64,000 bases of DNA. Source: Kudoa neothunni (lineage: Eukaryota; Cnidaria). This document shows, one piece after another, positions 12,480 through 23,479 of the stretch; position 1 is the first letter of the stretch, and every line of letters starts with the position of its first letter. The translations under genes and the position numbers were made by a program. Location of the stretch: assembly GCA_964304625.1 (NCBI GenBank), contig OZ199838.1, positions 15,810,001 to 15,874,000 of the forward strand. Direction: 5' to 3'. Under the pieces are notes generated by a model that saw nothing but the letters and a program-made list of their open reading frames with translations, did not search any database and had not been told where the DNA came from.

Positions 12480-13190
12480 TCATGTATTTATATGGATAAT
12501 GAAATGAAATTAATGGGGTTTCGTTTCATATAACAAAAAAATCAAATTATTTATCGGTTAAATTGGTCAAAAATAAAACTTTGGTGGCTTTTATTGACCT
12601 TCCCCCCATCATCCAATAAAGGCTGAATTGCCGGAAAGATCTAACATAAACAATTTATGGGTTAAATAAATATATGCCTCGACAATGACTAATCCATAAA
12701 AAGGACCGACTTGTTTAAATCCACAAATATGAATATACATACATTTGGCGTCATTATCGTTTAATATTTGTTAAAAATATATTCTCATAATCGGTTATTT
12801 TAAACTTTAATGGGACATTATCACACATGGGATAAAAATATTACTTAAATTTGTGAATTTATTAGCTATATTTTGTTGTTAAAAAATATATAAACTGAAA
12901 TATGGAATATTAAATTAATCGACAAAAGTATGAAAATTATTAAAAATTTATATGGTCGAATCGAGTTTTTCTTTTTTCAGATTCAAATCATTCATAATAC
13001 ATGATAAATTACAAAAACGGACGATATAAATACAAATAATAATTCTCAAATTGTCGTGTTTAACATCGCATTCGCAAAATTCTGTTTTACGACCTAAAAA
13101 ACAATATGCAATATTAGTCGCACTATAATAGAGGACCATATAAGGTTTAGACTCGGCCCGTATTTTTATATATTTTGGAGTTTAATTATT
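12480..13190. other. AT-rich spacer between Merlin remnants
   Basis: I see no gene. A minus-strand frame at 12948-13139 has no recognisable domain. Confidence 0.4.
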
Positions 13191-13194
13191 ATCT

Positions 13195-13572
13195 TTGAGA
13201 CCTTTAGAATTTGTAAAAAGTATTTTTATAGTCGGGCGTGCTCCTGGATTGTATACACTGTCGATATTTTTTAATGGATTTCTTGTTCGTACAGCAGAGA
13301 CATTAATATCTATCATAGAAGCATATGCTAAAGAAGGAATTACTATAATTACTGATTGCTTGTCGAGTTACAATCAACTCCATCAATTCTATGATTATTT
13401 AAGAGACAACCTTCGTGTTGAATTTGTGGGTTCTGTAACGGGAGCACACACAAACACTATTAAAGGTACCTGAAATGTAGCCAAATACAGAATCTCTCTT
13501 AAAAACAGGACATCATCTGTAAAAGAGGACGGGAAGTTGAAGAAGGTGGGGTCCACGATTTCTTTGGCGAAT
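13195..13572 (+). pseudogene. Merlin transposase C-terminal fragment
   Basis: RTAETLISIIEAYAKEGITI then ITDCLSSYNQL (second catalytic Asp in ITDC) and VEFV...TGAHTNTIKGT match the C-terminal half of Merlin/IS1016 transposases. The N-terminal half is missing, and the frame ends at a stop where the family has a Trp. It does not simply continue the minus-strand copy at 11495-12386, so it is a separate insertion or a rearranged half. Confidence 0.75.
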
Positions 13573-13576
13573 TTCA

Positions 13577-14330
13577 ATGGTGGCGCAAAATCCATTTCGC
13601 CAACAAATAGTACGTTCTCAAGAAACGGAAGAACAAAGGCAACTTATACAAGATCAAAATAGAATAAGGAATATGCTCTCAGTACCAAATGAAAATTCCC
13701 AACAAAGACAAGAACATCTGGTTTTGGAAGCTGTTCAAACAACTAAAACTATCCCAATCAATCAATAAATCTACAAATAATTTTTGTACCGTCTCTCGTA
13801 TAAAATCATATTATCTTATATTATGGCTAATGACTTTTTTATACACGAGATAAGAATGCTGCAATCGGAAAAATGGAATCACGCTATGAATTTTGTCATG
13901 AAAAAAATGGTATGATGAAACTTCAGGAATGCGCCGAATTGGAAGAAAGGATATTTTGGATACCTTACCTACACTCTCGGAATTACATCAAACATTGCTG
14001 CCTGATGTAACTATGGCTTCGAAGAATTATTGGGGAACACCAGAAAATACAATGCTGTCTTCCAAATGATCTCTTTTGGTGTGAAAATTGTTTGAAAGCA
14101 TGGTTACATACATGCTAACCTTTAAAGTAGAAGGACGAATTTGGTACAGAATTGGGTCTTCGTAATCCCCGCAAAATTTAGAAAATTTTTAAAAATAGAC
14201 TTGCCTGGAAGATTACAAATCACAGGCTGATGCCTGAGAAAGAATATATCCAAATTTGAAATATGACATTATAATGTCTCTTTAAAATGTGTTACAAATG
14301 AAAAACAGTTGATTCCGAAGTTTCATATTC
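13577..14330 (+). pseudogene. Helitron replicase/helicase N-terminal fragment
   Basis: The first part has the QETEEQRQ...QRQEHL low-complexity style of Helitron N-termini. Next come a Cys/His-poor relic (FCHEKNGMMKLQECAELEE), RKYNAVFQM and a block like FKVEGRIWYRIGS, which correspond to the conserved region before the Rep domain. Frame changes and stops break it. The Rep part lies about 4 kb downstream at 18035-18800, with Merlin elements in between. The two may be halves of one Helitron split by later insertions. Confidence 0.6.
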
Positions 14331-14661
14331 GCTTTAGAAACGCATGCATGCATTGATTTCAAAATTATCATTAACGTAGACAAACTGAAAAATTCCCTAT
14401 GGGAGGACACCAAAGGAAGTTAAATACTACCGGGTTAAAGTTCAGTTACCCCCTTCCCCTTTTTGGGCGCCCGCCGGTTACCCGCCATTGGTAATAATTG
14501 GGGGTTCCGGCTGTTTACATTTTCCGGAGTATGCTTCCTGCAATCTTCACGTACGAAAATTTAGATAACCTAAATTTTGAAGACTTATGTTAATTTAAGA
14601 ATCATCCTGAAGATTTAATTATTTTTTTCCAACAACTTGACTTACTACTAACTTCGATGGT

Positions 14662-15877
14662 TTGTTCTTGTGGAGGTCAAATGAAACTTTCTCCAAGGAA
14701 CAATGCTGCTGATGTTTCAAGTCATGCAGGAAGGAATGCTCGTTATGAAAGAATACGTTTTTCTACCAAGCCCTACTTTCTACGTATCTGTATCAAATTT
14801 TAAAGATTTTGTATTTTTGGGGCGTGGGAGCGACGGAACAATCTTTCTTAATGAAAGAATGCCATGTTAATTCTTCCGCCACTATTGTGGATTTGAAAAA
14901 TTTTATACGTGACATTTGTTTGAGTTACTTCATTCGTAACCCAAACAAAGTTGGTGGCCCTGGCGTAAAAGTCCAAATAGACAAAAGTCAAATTTGTAAG
15001 AGGAAGTTTGGAGTTGGTAGAATCCTACAAAACCAAAGTCTATGGATAGTTGGTGGTATGGAGGAGGATGGAAGAGTCTTTATGGTGGAAACCGAAAAGA
15101 GAGACACTCCCACTCTTGAAAATATTATTACCACTCATATTGAGAGGGGATCTGTTATACATTACATACATACATACATACATACATACATCACATACAT
15201 ACATACATACATACATCACATCACATCACATACATACATACATCACATACATACATACATACATACATCACATCACATACATACATACATCACATACATA
15301 CATACATACATACATACATCACATACATACATACATACATCACATACATACATACATACATCACATACATACATACATACATACATACATCACATACATA
15401 CATACATACATCACATACATACATACATACATACATCACATACATACATACATACATCACATACATACATACATACATCACATACATACATACATCACAT
15501 ACATACATACATCACATACATACATACATCACATACATACATACATCACATACATACATACATCACATACATACATACATCACATACATACATACATCAC
15601 ATACATACATACATCACATACATACATACATCACATACATACATACATCACATACATACATACATACATAGACGGATGGTCTGCCTATAGTTCACTCATT
15701 GAGCTAGGTTATGAATACGATCACGAGACATTAATTCATGATAGGGAGTTTGTCTCGTCTACAAGAATCTACAAGAATCTACAAGAATCTACAAGAATCC
15801 ACATCAATCGAATGGAGGGATTGTGGAGCGCTTTTAAGCGGAAATATCGCTCAGTGACGAATAAAAAAAGGAAATGA
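14662..15877 (+). pseudogene. Merlin transposase interrupted by a microsatellite
   Basis: The Cys pair CSCGGQM and the CRKEC relic mark the N-terminal finger. KVGGPGVKVQIDKSQICKRK holds the first catalytic Asp. SLWIVGGMEEDGRVFMVE and TLENIITTHIERGS follow. The protein should then read DGWSAYSSLIELGYEY (second Asp) and HINRMEGLWSAFKRKYR, which resumes at 15670. Between them lie about 520 bp of CATA-type repeat that stays open in two frames. An in-frame stop sits near the finger. A 12-bp tandem (AATCTACAAG type) occurs at 15762-15800. It is inactive as a DDE enzyme unless the repeat is tolerated, which is unlikely. Confidence 0.75.
15152..15671. repeat. (ACAT)n/ACATC compound microsatellite
   Basis: About 520 bp of ACATAC units are punctuated by regular ACATCACATAC variants, giving higher-order periods of 17, 21 or 25 bp. 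It sits exactly where the transposase should read from the conserved GS motif into DGW. The seed was probably a short CATACA in the coding sequence that expanded. Confidence 0.95.
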
Positions 15878-16624
15878 TCGCTTCCTATATTGCTGAATGG
15901 ATATTTAAAAGACTCCACAGGAAGCGTGTTCTTTCTAAACTTTTAGAAGCAATTAATCGTGTTTATATTTTGTAGACTTTATTTTACTGTAAAAATTTAT
16001 ATAATTATGTCTTTTTCCAATCGTCAATGAATAAATATCTATAGTGAATTACGGCATTGTTAAGTTTATTTTAATTAGTGTTAACCTATTATTTTTTAGA
16101 GCGATTATATACATATTTATCAAATAATTAAAATTTTTGTATAAAATAACAAAATCTTCCGAAAGTTAAGTTAAAAGACAGATTTTTTACATTAACTTAG
16201 GCTCATTAGGATATAATTACAAAAGAAACGACATGATACGTGGATTTTATTCACCTAAAAATTATTAAAAATTATATTAAGATAAAAATCTCATGAGATG
16301 ATATATTGTTTTAGTTTATACATTTTTTAAGAAAGAGCATGTTGTAAAATATAAAAAATATTTATTATTTATCTGTAAAATGTAATCTTATTTTGGGGTT
16401 TTTAACGTTATATCTATCATTTGTTTTAAAAAATAAAATCCATAATTAATCAACAATACCATTAAAAATATTCGTTTATATATAATTTTCAATTTAAAAG
16501 ATAAGAACGTACATTAACTTATATTATATTGTTGGACACATAAATTGACACTTTATTTTAGAATTTTTAATATTTAAAATAATATTATATTTTTTGAATT
16601 GATATATTTTGTTTAATTACGTCT

Positions 16625-16805
16625 ATGTTAAGACAAGACACCATTGTTATTAATATCACTATATGTATATCTATAAAGCTGTCTATATATGGAATTTAGG
16701 ATCCAGAATGTTCTAGAAACATCTAGACCGATGATAGATTGTTATAGAAGCTTCCAGTGTATTCTATGTTAAACTAGAACCATCTGGAAGCCCTAACAGT
16801 CTAAC
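16625..16805. repeat. Dispersed repeat with heat-shock-element cluster (copy 1)
   Basis: It shares order and sequence with 57945-58120: ACTATATGTATATCTATAAAG, then the HSE region, then GTATTCTATGTTAAA and AGAACCATCTGGAAG. It lies in the 3' tail of the Merlin element at 14431-16915, so the second copy is probably a Merlin fragment too. Confidence 0.7.
16706..16718. promoter_or_regulatory. Perfect heat-shock-element trimer
   Basis: GAA-TG-TTC-TA-GAA, identical in core to the site at 12430-12442. Further GAAGCTTC and CTGGAAG half-sites follow within 80 bp, and TATAAAG lies about 30 bp upstream. Function is inferred only. Confidence 0.45.
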
Positions 16806-16929
16806 TAAAGTAAACTAGATTTTATTGGGGTTATATGTTATGAAAAATAATCTGATTATTACCGATGGCGGGCAACCAGCAGGCGCCGAAGAAGGAGGAA
16901 CTGAACTTTAACCAGATCATCGTTATACT

Positions 16930-17730
16930 ATTAAGGTTTTTCAAACAACTGGGCTTTTGCACGAGTATAAGAAATGTACATGTGGCGAAAGAATGTATTT
17001 ATACAATCGGAAGGATACCGGTGATGGCGTTCAGTTGAAATGCTACAGTTGTGGCAAACAACATGCTTTGAGGAAAGATAGCGTGTTCGAAATGTCTAAC
17101 CTTCCTTTGTACAAAACATTCATTTTAATGTTCTATTGTATTAAGTGCCCTTCTTGAACATACGATGAACTGTTGTGTGAACTTGATATTGGTTCTTTTA
17201 CATCCATTAGTGAATGGAAAACCATTATCCGTTATTTTATGACATCAAAACTTGACGGAGATTTTTCAAAAGTTGGTGGACCCGGTAAGATTGTACAAAT
17301 CGACGAAACTGCCATTTGTAAAAATAAATATGACATCGGCCGAATATTAAAGAACCAGCAACACCGGATGGATGGAAATTGTTTCCTAAGAATTTCTAAG
17401 TTAGAAATAAACAAACTTTGTAAGAAATAATTATGGAAAACGTAGAGGAAGGAAGCATTATTTGGAGAGACGGATGGCGTGGATACAATAGCAATAGTTT
17501 GGTTGATTTAGGTTTTACACATGGGAACATTACTCATAAAAGGCACTTTGTTTCACCTACTGGAATTCACACTAATAGAACAGAAGCAAACTGAGGTGCA
17601 TTCAAGCGCATATACAGAAACATTACCAGAATATGTGGCCGACTTTTTGTTTAGGAGAAGATACCCCCAAAAGGAAATTAGTATGTTATACCAATATGTA
17701 ATTTTAAAATTGTTTACGAATATTTACTAA
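16930..17730 (+). pseudogene. Merlin transposase, second copy, broken
   Basis: YKKCTCGERM...LKCYSCGKQHALRKDSVFE gives the N-terminal finger. ISEWKTIIRYF, then VGGPGKIVQIDETAICKNK (first catalytic Asp) and a GRILKNQ block follow, then EGSIIWRDGWRGYN (second Asp) and SPTGIHTNR. The blocks lie in different frames with stops between. It shares the VGGPG and GRIL motifs with the copy just upstream, so both are one subfamily. Confidence 0.8.
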
Positions 17731-17734
17731 GTTT

Positions 17735-18034
17735 GGTTTTTTCGCCGAAGAAAACACAGATAGTGTAGGATAGCCGTGTTTAGTAATAGTATTGTGTATC
17801 AGTTAATAACAAACAAACCACTCATTTGTCGTAACACGCGTAGCAAATTATTTCGTAATGATTCTCTCACTCTCTTTCTCGTGCTCGAACACAACAAACA
17901 ACATAATTAAACCTTAAAGTATTAATGAAAGAAGTTTCGTGATGATTCATGCATCCATTTAATCTACGCGAAAATACAACCTGAATGACGGGACAACAAA
18001 GTCAATACATGATCAACTCTACATAATACCTAAC
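17735..18034. other. Spacer, nothing recognised
   Basis: Mixed-composition sequence between the Merlin remnant and the Helitron Rep fragment. Confidence 0.4.
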
Positions 18035-18800
18035 ATACACAATGGTTCTCCTTGATCTCTTCATTACCTTCATTTGCAACCCAACCCTGTGTGGACAGAA
18101 ATTATTGAGGAGTTTTTTATCGATCAAAATAAAAATGACAGGCACGAGTTTTTCGAGCTAAAAAATCGATGAATTAATCGAATTAAAAATCGCTCGCGGA
18201 ATATAGTGTCAAATGTATACTGTTGAGTGGCAGAAAAGAGGGTTACCACATGCTCATATCCTGGTATTGCTTAACGATAAGTCGCATACTAATGATAATG
18301 ATCGCTTCTTATCAGCAAAGTTGTCTGATTCCATCTTAGACGTTGACATGCCTCAAACCATAAAAACTCAGATGGTTCATGTGGCGTAATAAATCCTCAT
18401 AGCTTTTACATCAAGGAAGGAAGATGTACTAAGAAATACCCAAAAGAATTCTTGTAGCAAACACAAACTAGTCATGGTGGTCTTTTGTATAAAAGACGAA
18501 AACTAGATGCCAGTGGGTTGGAAATTTTACTTAAATTAAGAGGGAACAGAGAGGTTATCATTGATAATAGGTAGATGGTGTCATATTGTCCACCACTATC
18601 AAAAATATTCAACATTGAATCTTGTAATTCAACAAAACTCATGAAATATGTATGTAAATATAAAAACAAAGGATCCAATGCAACAATGTATTCGCTCACG
18701 CAGAAATATATCAGTGGTTAATTAATGCGATGTCAAACGAGAAGATGAAATCAAAAGCTTAAATTTGGACTAGAAGTAATTACACGCAGGTACATTCAAG
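18035..18800 (+). pseudogene. Helitron Rep domain fragment
   Basis: DLFITFICNP, EWQKRGLPHAHILVLL (carrying the HxH of the HUH rolling-circle nuclease), DVDMPQTIKTQMVH, the PHSFYIKEGRCTKKYPKEFL block and LMKYVCKYKNKG occur in order, as in Helitron Rep. The blocks lie in at least three frames with stops. No helicase domain is seen after it. It is probably the continuation of the fragment at 13577-14330. Confidence 0.85.
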
Positions 18801-19556
18801 AAAGAGCCCTTGGGCAGCGAAATAACTCGCTCTGAAATACGAAAACTGGCGGAAATATAAGGCGCGTGTCAAAATAATTTCCATTCGAAAATCTATTCTT
18901 ATACATCATTTAATTCAAAATGGAAAGATAAAAATTTTGAAAAGTTTTTGTATGCATAACACGTTCGAATTGATTAAAGTTTAAATATGAAGGCTCGTTC
19001 GTCGTGCGCGAAAAATTTGTTTTATTCGTTTTCTACAGATGTTATTTAACTTAAATGGATGCGAAATAAGTAAAATTAAATTGTTTGAAATTAAAAATAA
19101 TAATGAATAATTATTTTCCGAGTGTAATTTTGGTGATCCTTGGGATTAAGATTAAGGTGTGAAATTCGTCAATTTTAGTGTTAATACAAAAGTAAACTTC
19201 ATTAAATAAATGAGCTTAGTTATTTATTTTAATGACTGGAAATGTTCTAAAAACTCAACGAAATCTCCTATTCACGTAAGACAGCAATGAACTCCATAGA
19301 ATTGGTTTTATCTACTGTGCCCCACAACAATTTTACTAGGGCGATTTGAAGAATGCGTTTAGACAAATTGTCGAAGGCATATGAATAAGAGGAAAATAAT
19401 TACATCGTGACATATTTGAGTATAAATTCTTTAAACCAGAAATGAATATAATATGACCGTTCAAGTTGTTTTTACCGGCCATCGAGAAGCAATGGCAAGT
19501 TTCCCATGAAATTCACCTATTCATGGAGATAATGTCATGCTATGGTTCCTATATGA
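18801..19556. other. AT-rich stretch, nothing recognised
   Basis: I see no exon, transposon end or RNA gene. Confidence 0.4.
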
Positions 19557-20076
19557 CAGGGTCGGAAACCTTTTAGAGCTGCGGCCGGACAAGCCATCCC
19601 CAACGTTAACGCGGGCCGTATTAAAATTAGTTAAAAAAAATTTTCAATTATTCTTCATTCAAATATTGAATACAATATATAAATCATAATTTAAAACGGT
19701 CATTTAAACTACAGAAGTACGCCAAATAAAAGTTATTACATAGTAATTTTCACTTGAAATGTAACCAACTCGTGAAAGAGCTAGTTATTGGATGATGTCA
19801 AATAACATGAGATGTACCTATATGCATTTGAAAGAACATTTTAAATTTTTCCAACAATAATTTTAACAATATTTGATAGTCATATTTATCCCAGTTTTAT
19901 GACTTGATGAAAATGAATTTTAGTCGACTGAAGTGTTTATATCGCCAACATATTAACATTTAGTTTAGAAACCGATCTAGATAAAAACGTAAAAATAAAT
20001 GACCTATTTTAGATATTAAGAAAAATTTGTGTGCTAGTCAATAAAAGGCGGGCCGGCCGTAGGTTGCCGACCCCTG
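19557..20076. mobile_element. hAT-type MITE, both ends present
   Basis: The left end is CAGGGTCGGAAACCTTTTAG. The right end, read inward, is CAGGGGTCGGCAACCTACGG. The 520-bp element has no coding capacity. The flanking 8-mers CTATATGA and TTATATAA agree in most positions, fitting a decayed hAT target duplication. The copy at 9437 and the orphan ends near 50047 and 54056 belong to the same group. Confidence 0.8.
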
Positions 20077-20402
20077 TTATATAAGATACATTAAAAATTT
20101 GAATAATATCGATTCGCTTGAGCACATATAGCTGTCATATTTTTTATACTCAAATTAAGTCAGGATTTACGTTAAATTTACTATTAGAAACATGAATAAT
20201 TATAAAATTGCGTCAAGAATAGTTGGATCATTTGAAGAAACGGCTCGTAATATGGATTAACGTTAATACGTCCGGTCACACAAACTAAAAAATAAAAAAA
20301 ATCGGGTAAAATTAATTTAGTATTTCTAATCTATGGAGTGAGGTTTTTTTAAACCAAAATGAACCCTACTCTAAGCAATGAAATTACGTTATTACAAACT
20401 AT

Positions 20403-21146
20403 CTTTATCTTATTCACCGATCTCAATCATATATCATCATATCATATATCATATCATATCATATATTATATTATATTATATTATATCATATCATATCATA
20501 TCATATCATATCATATATTATATTATATTATATTATATCATATCATATCATATCATATATTATATTATATTATATTATATCATATCATATCATATCATAT
20601 CATATATTAATTATATTATATTATATTATATCATATATCATATCATATCATATCATATCATATATTATATTATATTATATTATATTATATTATATCATAT
20701 CATATCATATCATATCATATCATATATTATATTATATTATATTATATTATATCATATCATATCATATCATATATTATATTATATTATATCATCATATCAT
20801 ATATCATATCATATCATATATTATATTATATTATATTATATCATCATATCATATATCATATCATATCATATATTATATTATATTATATCATCATATCATA
20901 TATCATATCATATCATATATTATATTATATTATATTATATCATCATATCATATATCATATCATATCATATCATATCATATATTATATTATATTATATTAT
21001 ATTATATTATATCATCATATCATATATCATATCATATCATATCATATCATATATTATATTATATTATATTATATTATATCATATCATATCATATCATATA
21101 TTATATTATATTATATCATATCATATCATATCATATATTATATCGT
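20403..21146. repeat. TATCA/TATTA pentamer satellite
   Basis: About 740 bp are built only from ATATC, ATATT and ATCAT units in alternating blocks. They give a higher-order period of roughly 50-70 bp in which a TATCA block is followed by a TATTA block. Plus-strand open frames across it are an artefact of the 5-mer. Confidence 0.95.
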
Positions 21147-21159
21147 ATATCAGAGGTTT

Positions 21160-22983
21160 TCAACTAGGGGTAAATTAAGTTACAGCGAAATTGGATCGTA
21201 GCTTTTTTTTCATAATAGGGTTTGTGATGTACCTAGAGGTATTTAAGAAATTATATTATTCAGGACTATTAAACTCATAAAGAAGTTGGCGGAAACGTTT
21301 AAAATGTTTTTAGGGATAAGTATTTAACAAAGAAAGATTACTCAAATTATGAACAGTCTCTTCCTTTTATGGTTAATTTATTTTTTAATGACTTAATCTA
21401 GTATCAAAAATATTTTATAATATTTCATAATATTTAAAATGACCATTTTGATGCAAAATAATACTTATTTTTTAGTTATTTCTGCCCTCTAGAATTGTAT
21501 AAATAAGTCAGAAATAATGTAATTTAGCGAACTATAAAAAATTGAATCTGTAGACAGTTTTGAAGTTAGAGTTGATGGAATTAAAAACTGTCATTACAAA
21601 AGCTTGCATGAGTCTTAGAATTAATTTTACCCTTCAGGCAGTCTCAGTCATAGTTAAACCAATATAAAACCATAAGGTAAATATGGCATTGGCTCCCGAA
21701 CAAATTTGGTATATTTTGATTTTTCACAAGGCCGAGGGGATAAATTTGACGAAAACGCTTAGGAATCTCCATTGAATATAAAAAGCCTTTAGAAAATTTG
21801 TTCATAGAAAACCACAGAATAAGGTTAAAATATACAAAACAGAGTTTTATTATATTAACGAAATAATTCGAAATATGATTAAAACAGTAATTCCTTCACA
21901 CAATGTTTAGATTTGATCACAACTCGGTTTTGGAAAGCGACAAATTATTAATAAAATGTTTATTAAAATATAGTAATTTGTTGATACTGGTCCCAAGGCT
22001 ATTTGTTTTATGTGTATCCATACCCACCAAATACCAAGCACCTAGTACCTAGTACCTAATACCTAGTACTTAATACAAAAAGAATATAATTTAAATTTTA
22101 TATTCCAATTTAATAAAAGTAAAGTTAAATTTATTTGAATATTAAAGTATATTTATAGGATTTTTCCAAAATAATTCGACCTACTAACTAAAAATATAGA
22201 TAATTCGGTTCTTATATAATTATAATTGCCCAGCTCTACTACACACCTAATACATACAATAATGATACATTAACTTGTACTTGTAAGTCTAGAATAAAAC
22301 CCATCCATACATGATTAATAATTTCCGAATAATCCACGAGAATATATAAAAATAATATTTCACCAGCAAAATATACACATCTTTATATAATTCGGTATAT
22401 TTGCTAGGGAATTTAAATTACATACCAAAATTATTCACAGGGTCGTGTTTACAATGGTCACATTAGATTGCCGCGGTTTTTTATTTTTTATAAAATCTTG
22501 GATTTTTATGTAAAATCCGCCAACACAGAATAAAAACCCAATTTTTTTACACGAAGCATTAACATACACATTTTTTAACGTATCCTATTCAGATTAGATT
22601 ATAAATGTCGTAATGTCAATGTAATAAAGAGTTTAAACATTTACTATATTGGACGACAGCCCAGCACATTAGACGTTAGATTGGTTGACATTATACGATT
22701 ACAAAATAGCTCAATAAACACTGTCACACATTATTGAAGATTTAAACGTTACTTGAAAATATATTTTGAACTATAAAATAATAAATAATGAGTGTTGGCG
22801 CCAAGAAATTGTATTAATACGACAACAAATTTAAATTTAATACCCGAAAAGGTGATTATAGAGTTGGTATAGAATTGGTATAGAATTGGAGGAGGATTAA
22901 AAATGTTAATAGATACAATTCAATGTTTGGTTGTACGTTAAATTAACATTTTCCCTATCGACTACTGGGTAATTCGGCCATTA
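21160..22983. other. AT-rich intergenic stretch
   Basis: I see no gene. Bases 21563-21645 resemble 57790-57860 (GATGG(A/G)ATTAAAAA, then GTC/ATTAC and ATTAAAATTTAC blocks), a small dispersed repeat. Bases 22040-22080 are a degenerate CCTAGTA tandem. Confidence 0.45.
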
Positions 22984-23202
22984 ATGGATTTTACATTAAA
23001 CTCCGTTGTCAGCCTTGGTTATTCGATTTTTCGCGCAGGCTCAACTTTTATGTTGCATAGTAAAATAGGCCGGCAAAACTGCTTCGCAATACCCCGTTCA
23101 GAAACCATCAACGAAAAACTCTCTTACTACGATCAAATGACCAATGAAAATATTCATGAATTTTCACCCAGTCAAAATCAACATAACCACAAAGTTTGTT
23201 AG
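22984..23202 (+). CDS. Hypothetical 72-residue ORF
   Basis: It starts at a true ATG and is less AT-rich than its surroundings, with a hydrophobic first 24 residues (LNSVVSLGYSIFRAG) and a polar Asn/Gln/His-rich tail. It lies 278 bp upstream of KATNB1 on the same strand. I recognise no family. It could be a short secreted protein, a terminal exon of an unseen gene, or chance. Confidence 0.22.
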   Translation: MDFTLNSVVSLGYSIFRAGSTFMLHSKIGRQNCFAIPRSETINEKLSYYDQMTNENIHEFSPSQNQHNHKVC

Positions 23203-23479
23203 ATAAAGAAACCTAATTGGTAGTTCACCGAGATTCGCACGCAGCTCCAACATACTATTGATTTATTTCAGCCTAAATATCACACAATCGCCGAATAGAG
23301 CCTATAGATATTTAATAAATATACATATATTTTCATCTAGAATTAATGCACTCAACTACAATTAATAAGTATAAAATCGAATGCGTTGGGTAACGACGAA
23401 GCGCGCCGTAAAACTACGGCAATACATTTCCTCTATTGACCTGTAACGAATTGAGTATTTGAACATTGTGCAACAACAC

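Larger units (their letters stand above)
14431..16915 (+). mobile_element. Merlin element with terminal inverted repeats
   Basis: The left end (14431-14500) and right end (16852-16915) are imperfect inverted repeats. Both carry GGTTAAAGTTCAGTT, a GGCGCC core and CCCGCCAT(T/C)GGTAATAAT when read inward. A plus-strand Merlin transposase relic fills 14662-15877. An A/T-rich tail carries a repeat with heat-shock elements. I could not find a clean 8-9 bp target duplication, so the outer boundary is approximate. A second Merlin remnant begins directly after the right end. Confidence 0.7.

Noticed and set aside
14809-15877. Two long plus-strand open frames of 275-293 residues rich in Tyr-Ile-His-Thr
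   Set aside because: The repetitive part is only the CATA microsatellite read in two frames; the real coding signal is the Merlin transposase on both sides of it.
20378-21178. 266-residue open frame rich in Ile, Tyr, His and Ser
   Set aside because: It is an artefact of the stop-free TATCA/TATTA satellite.
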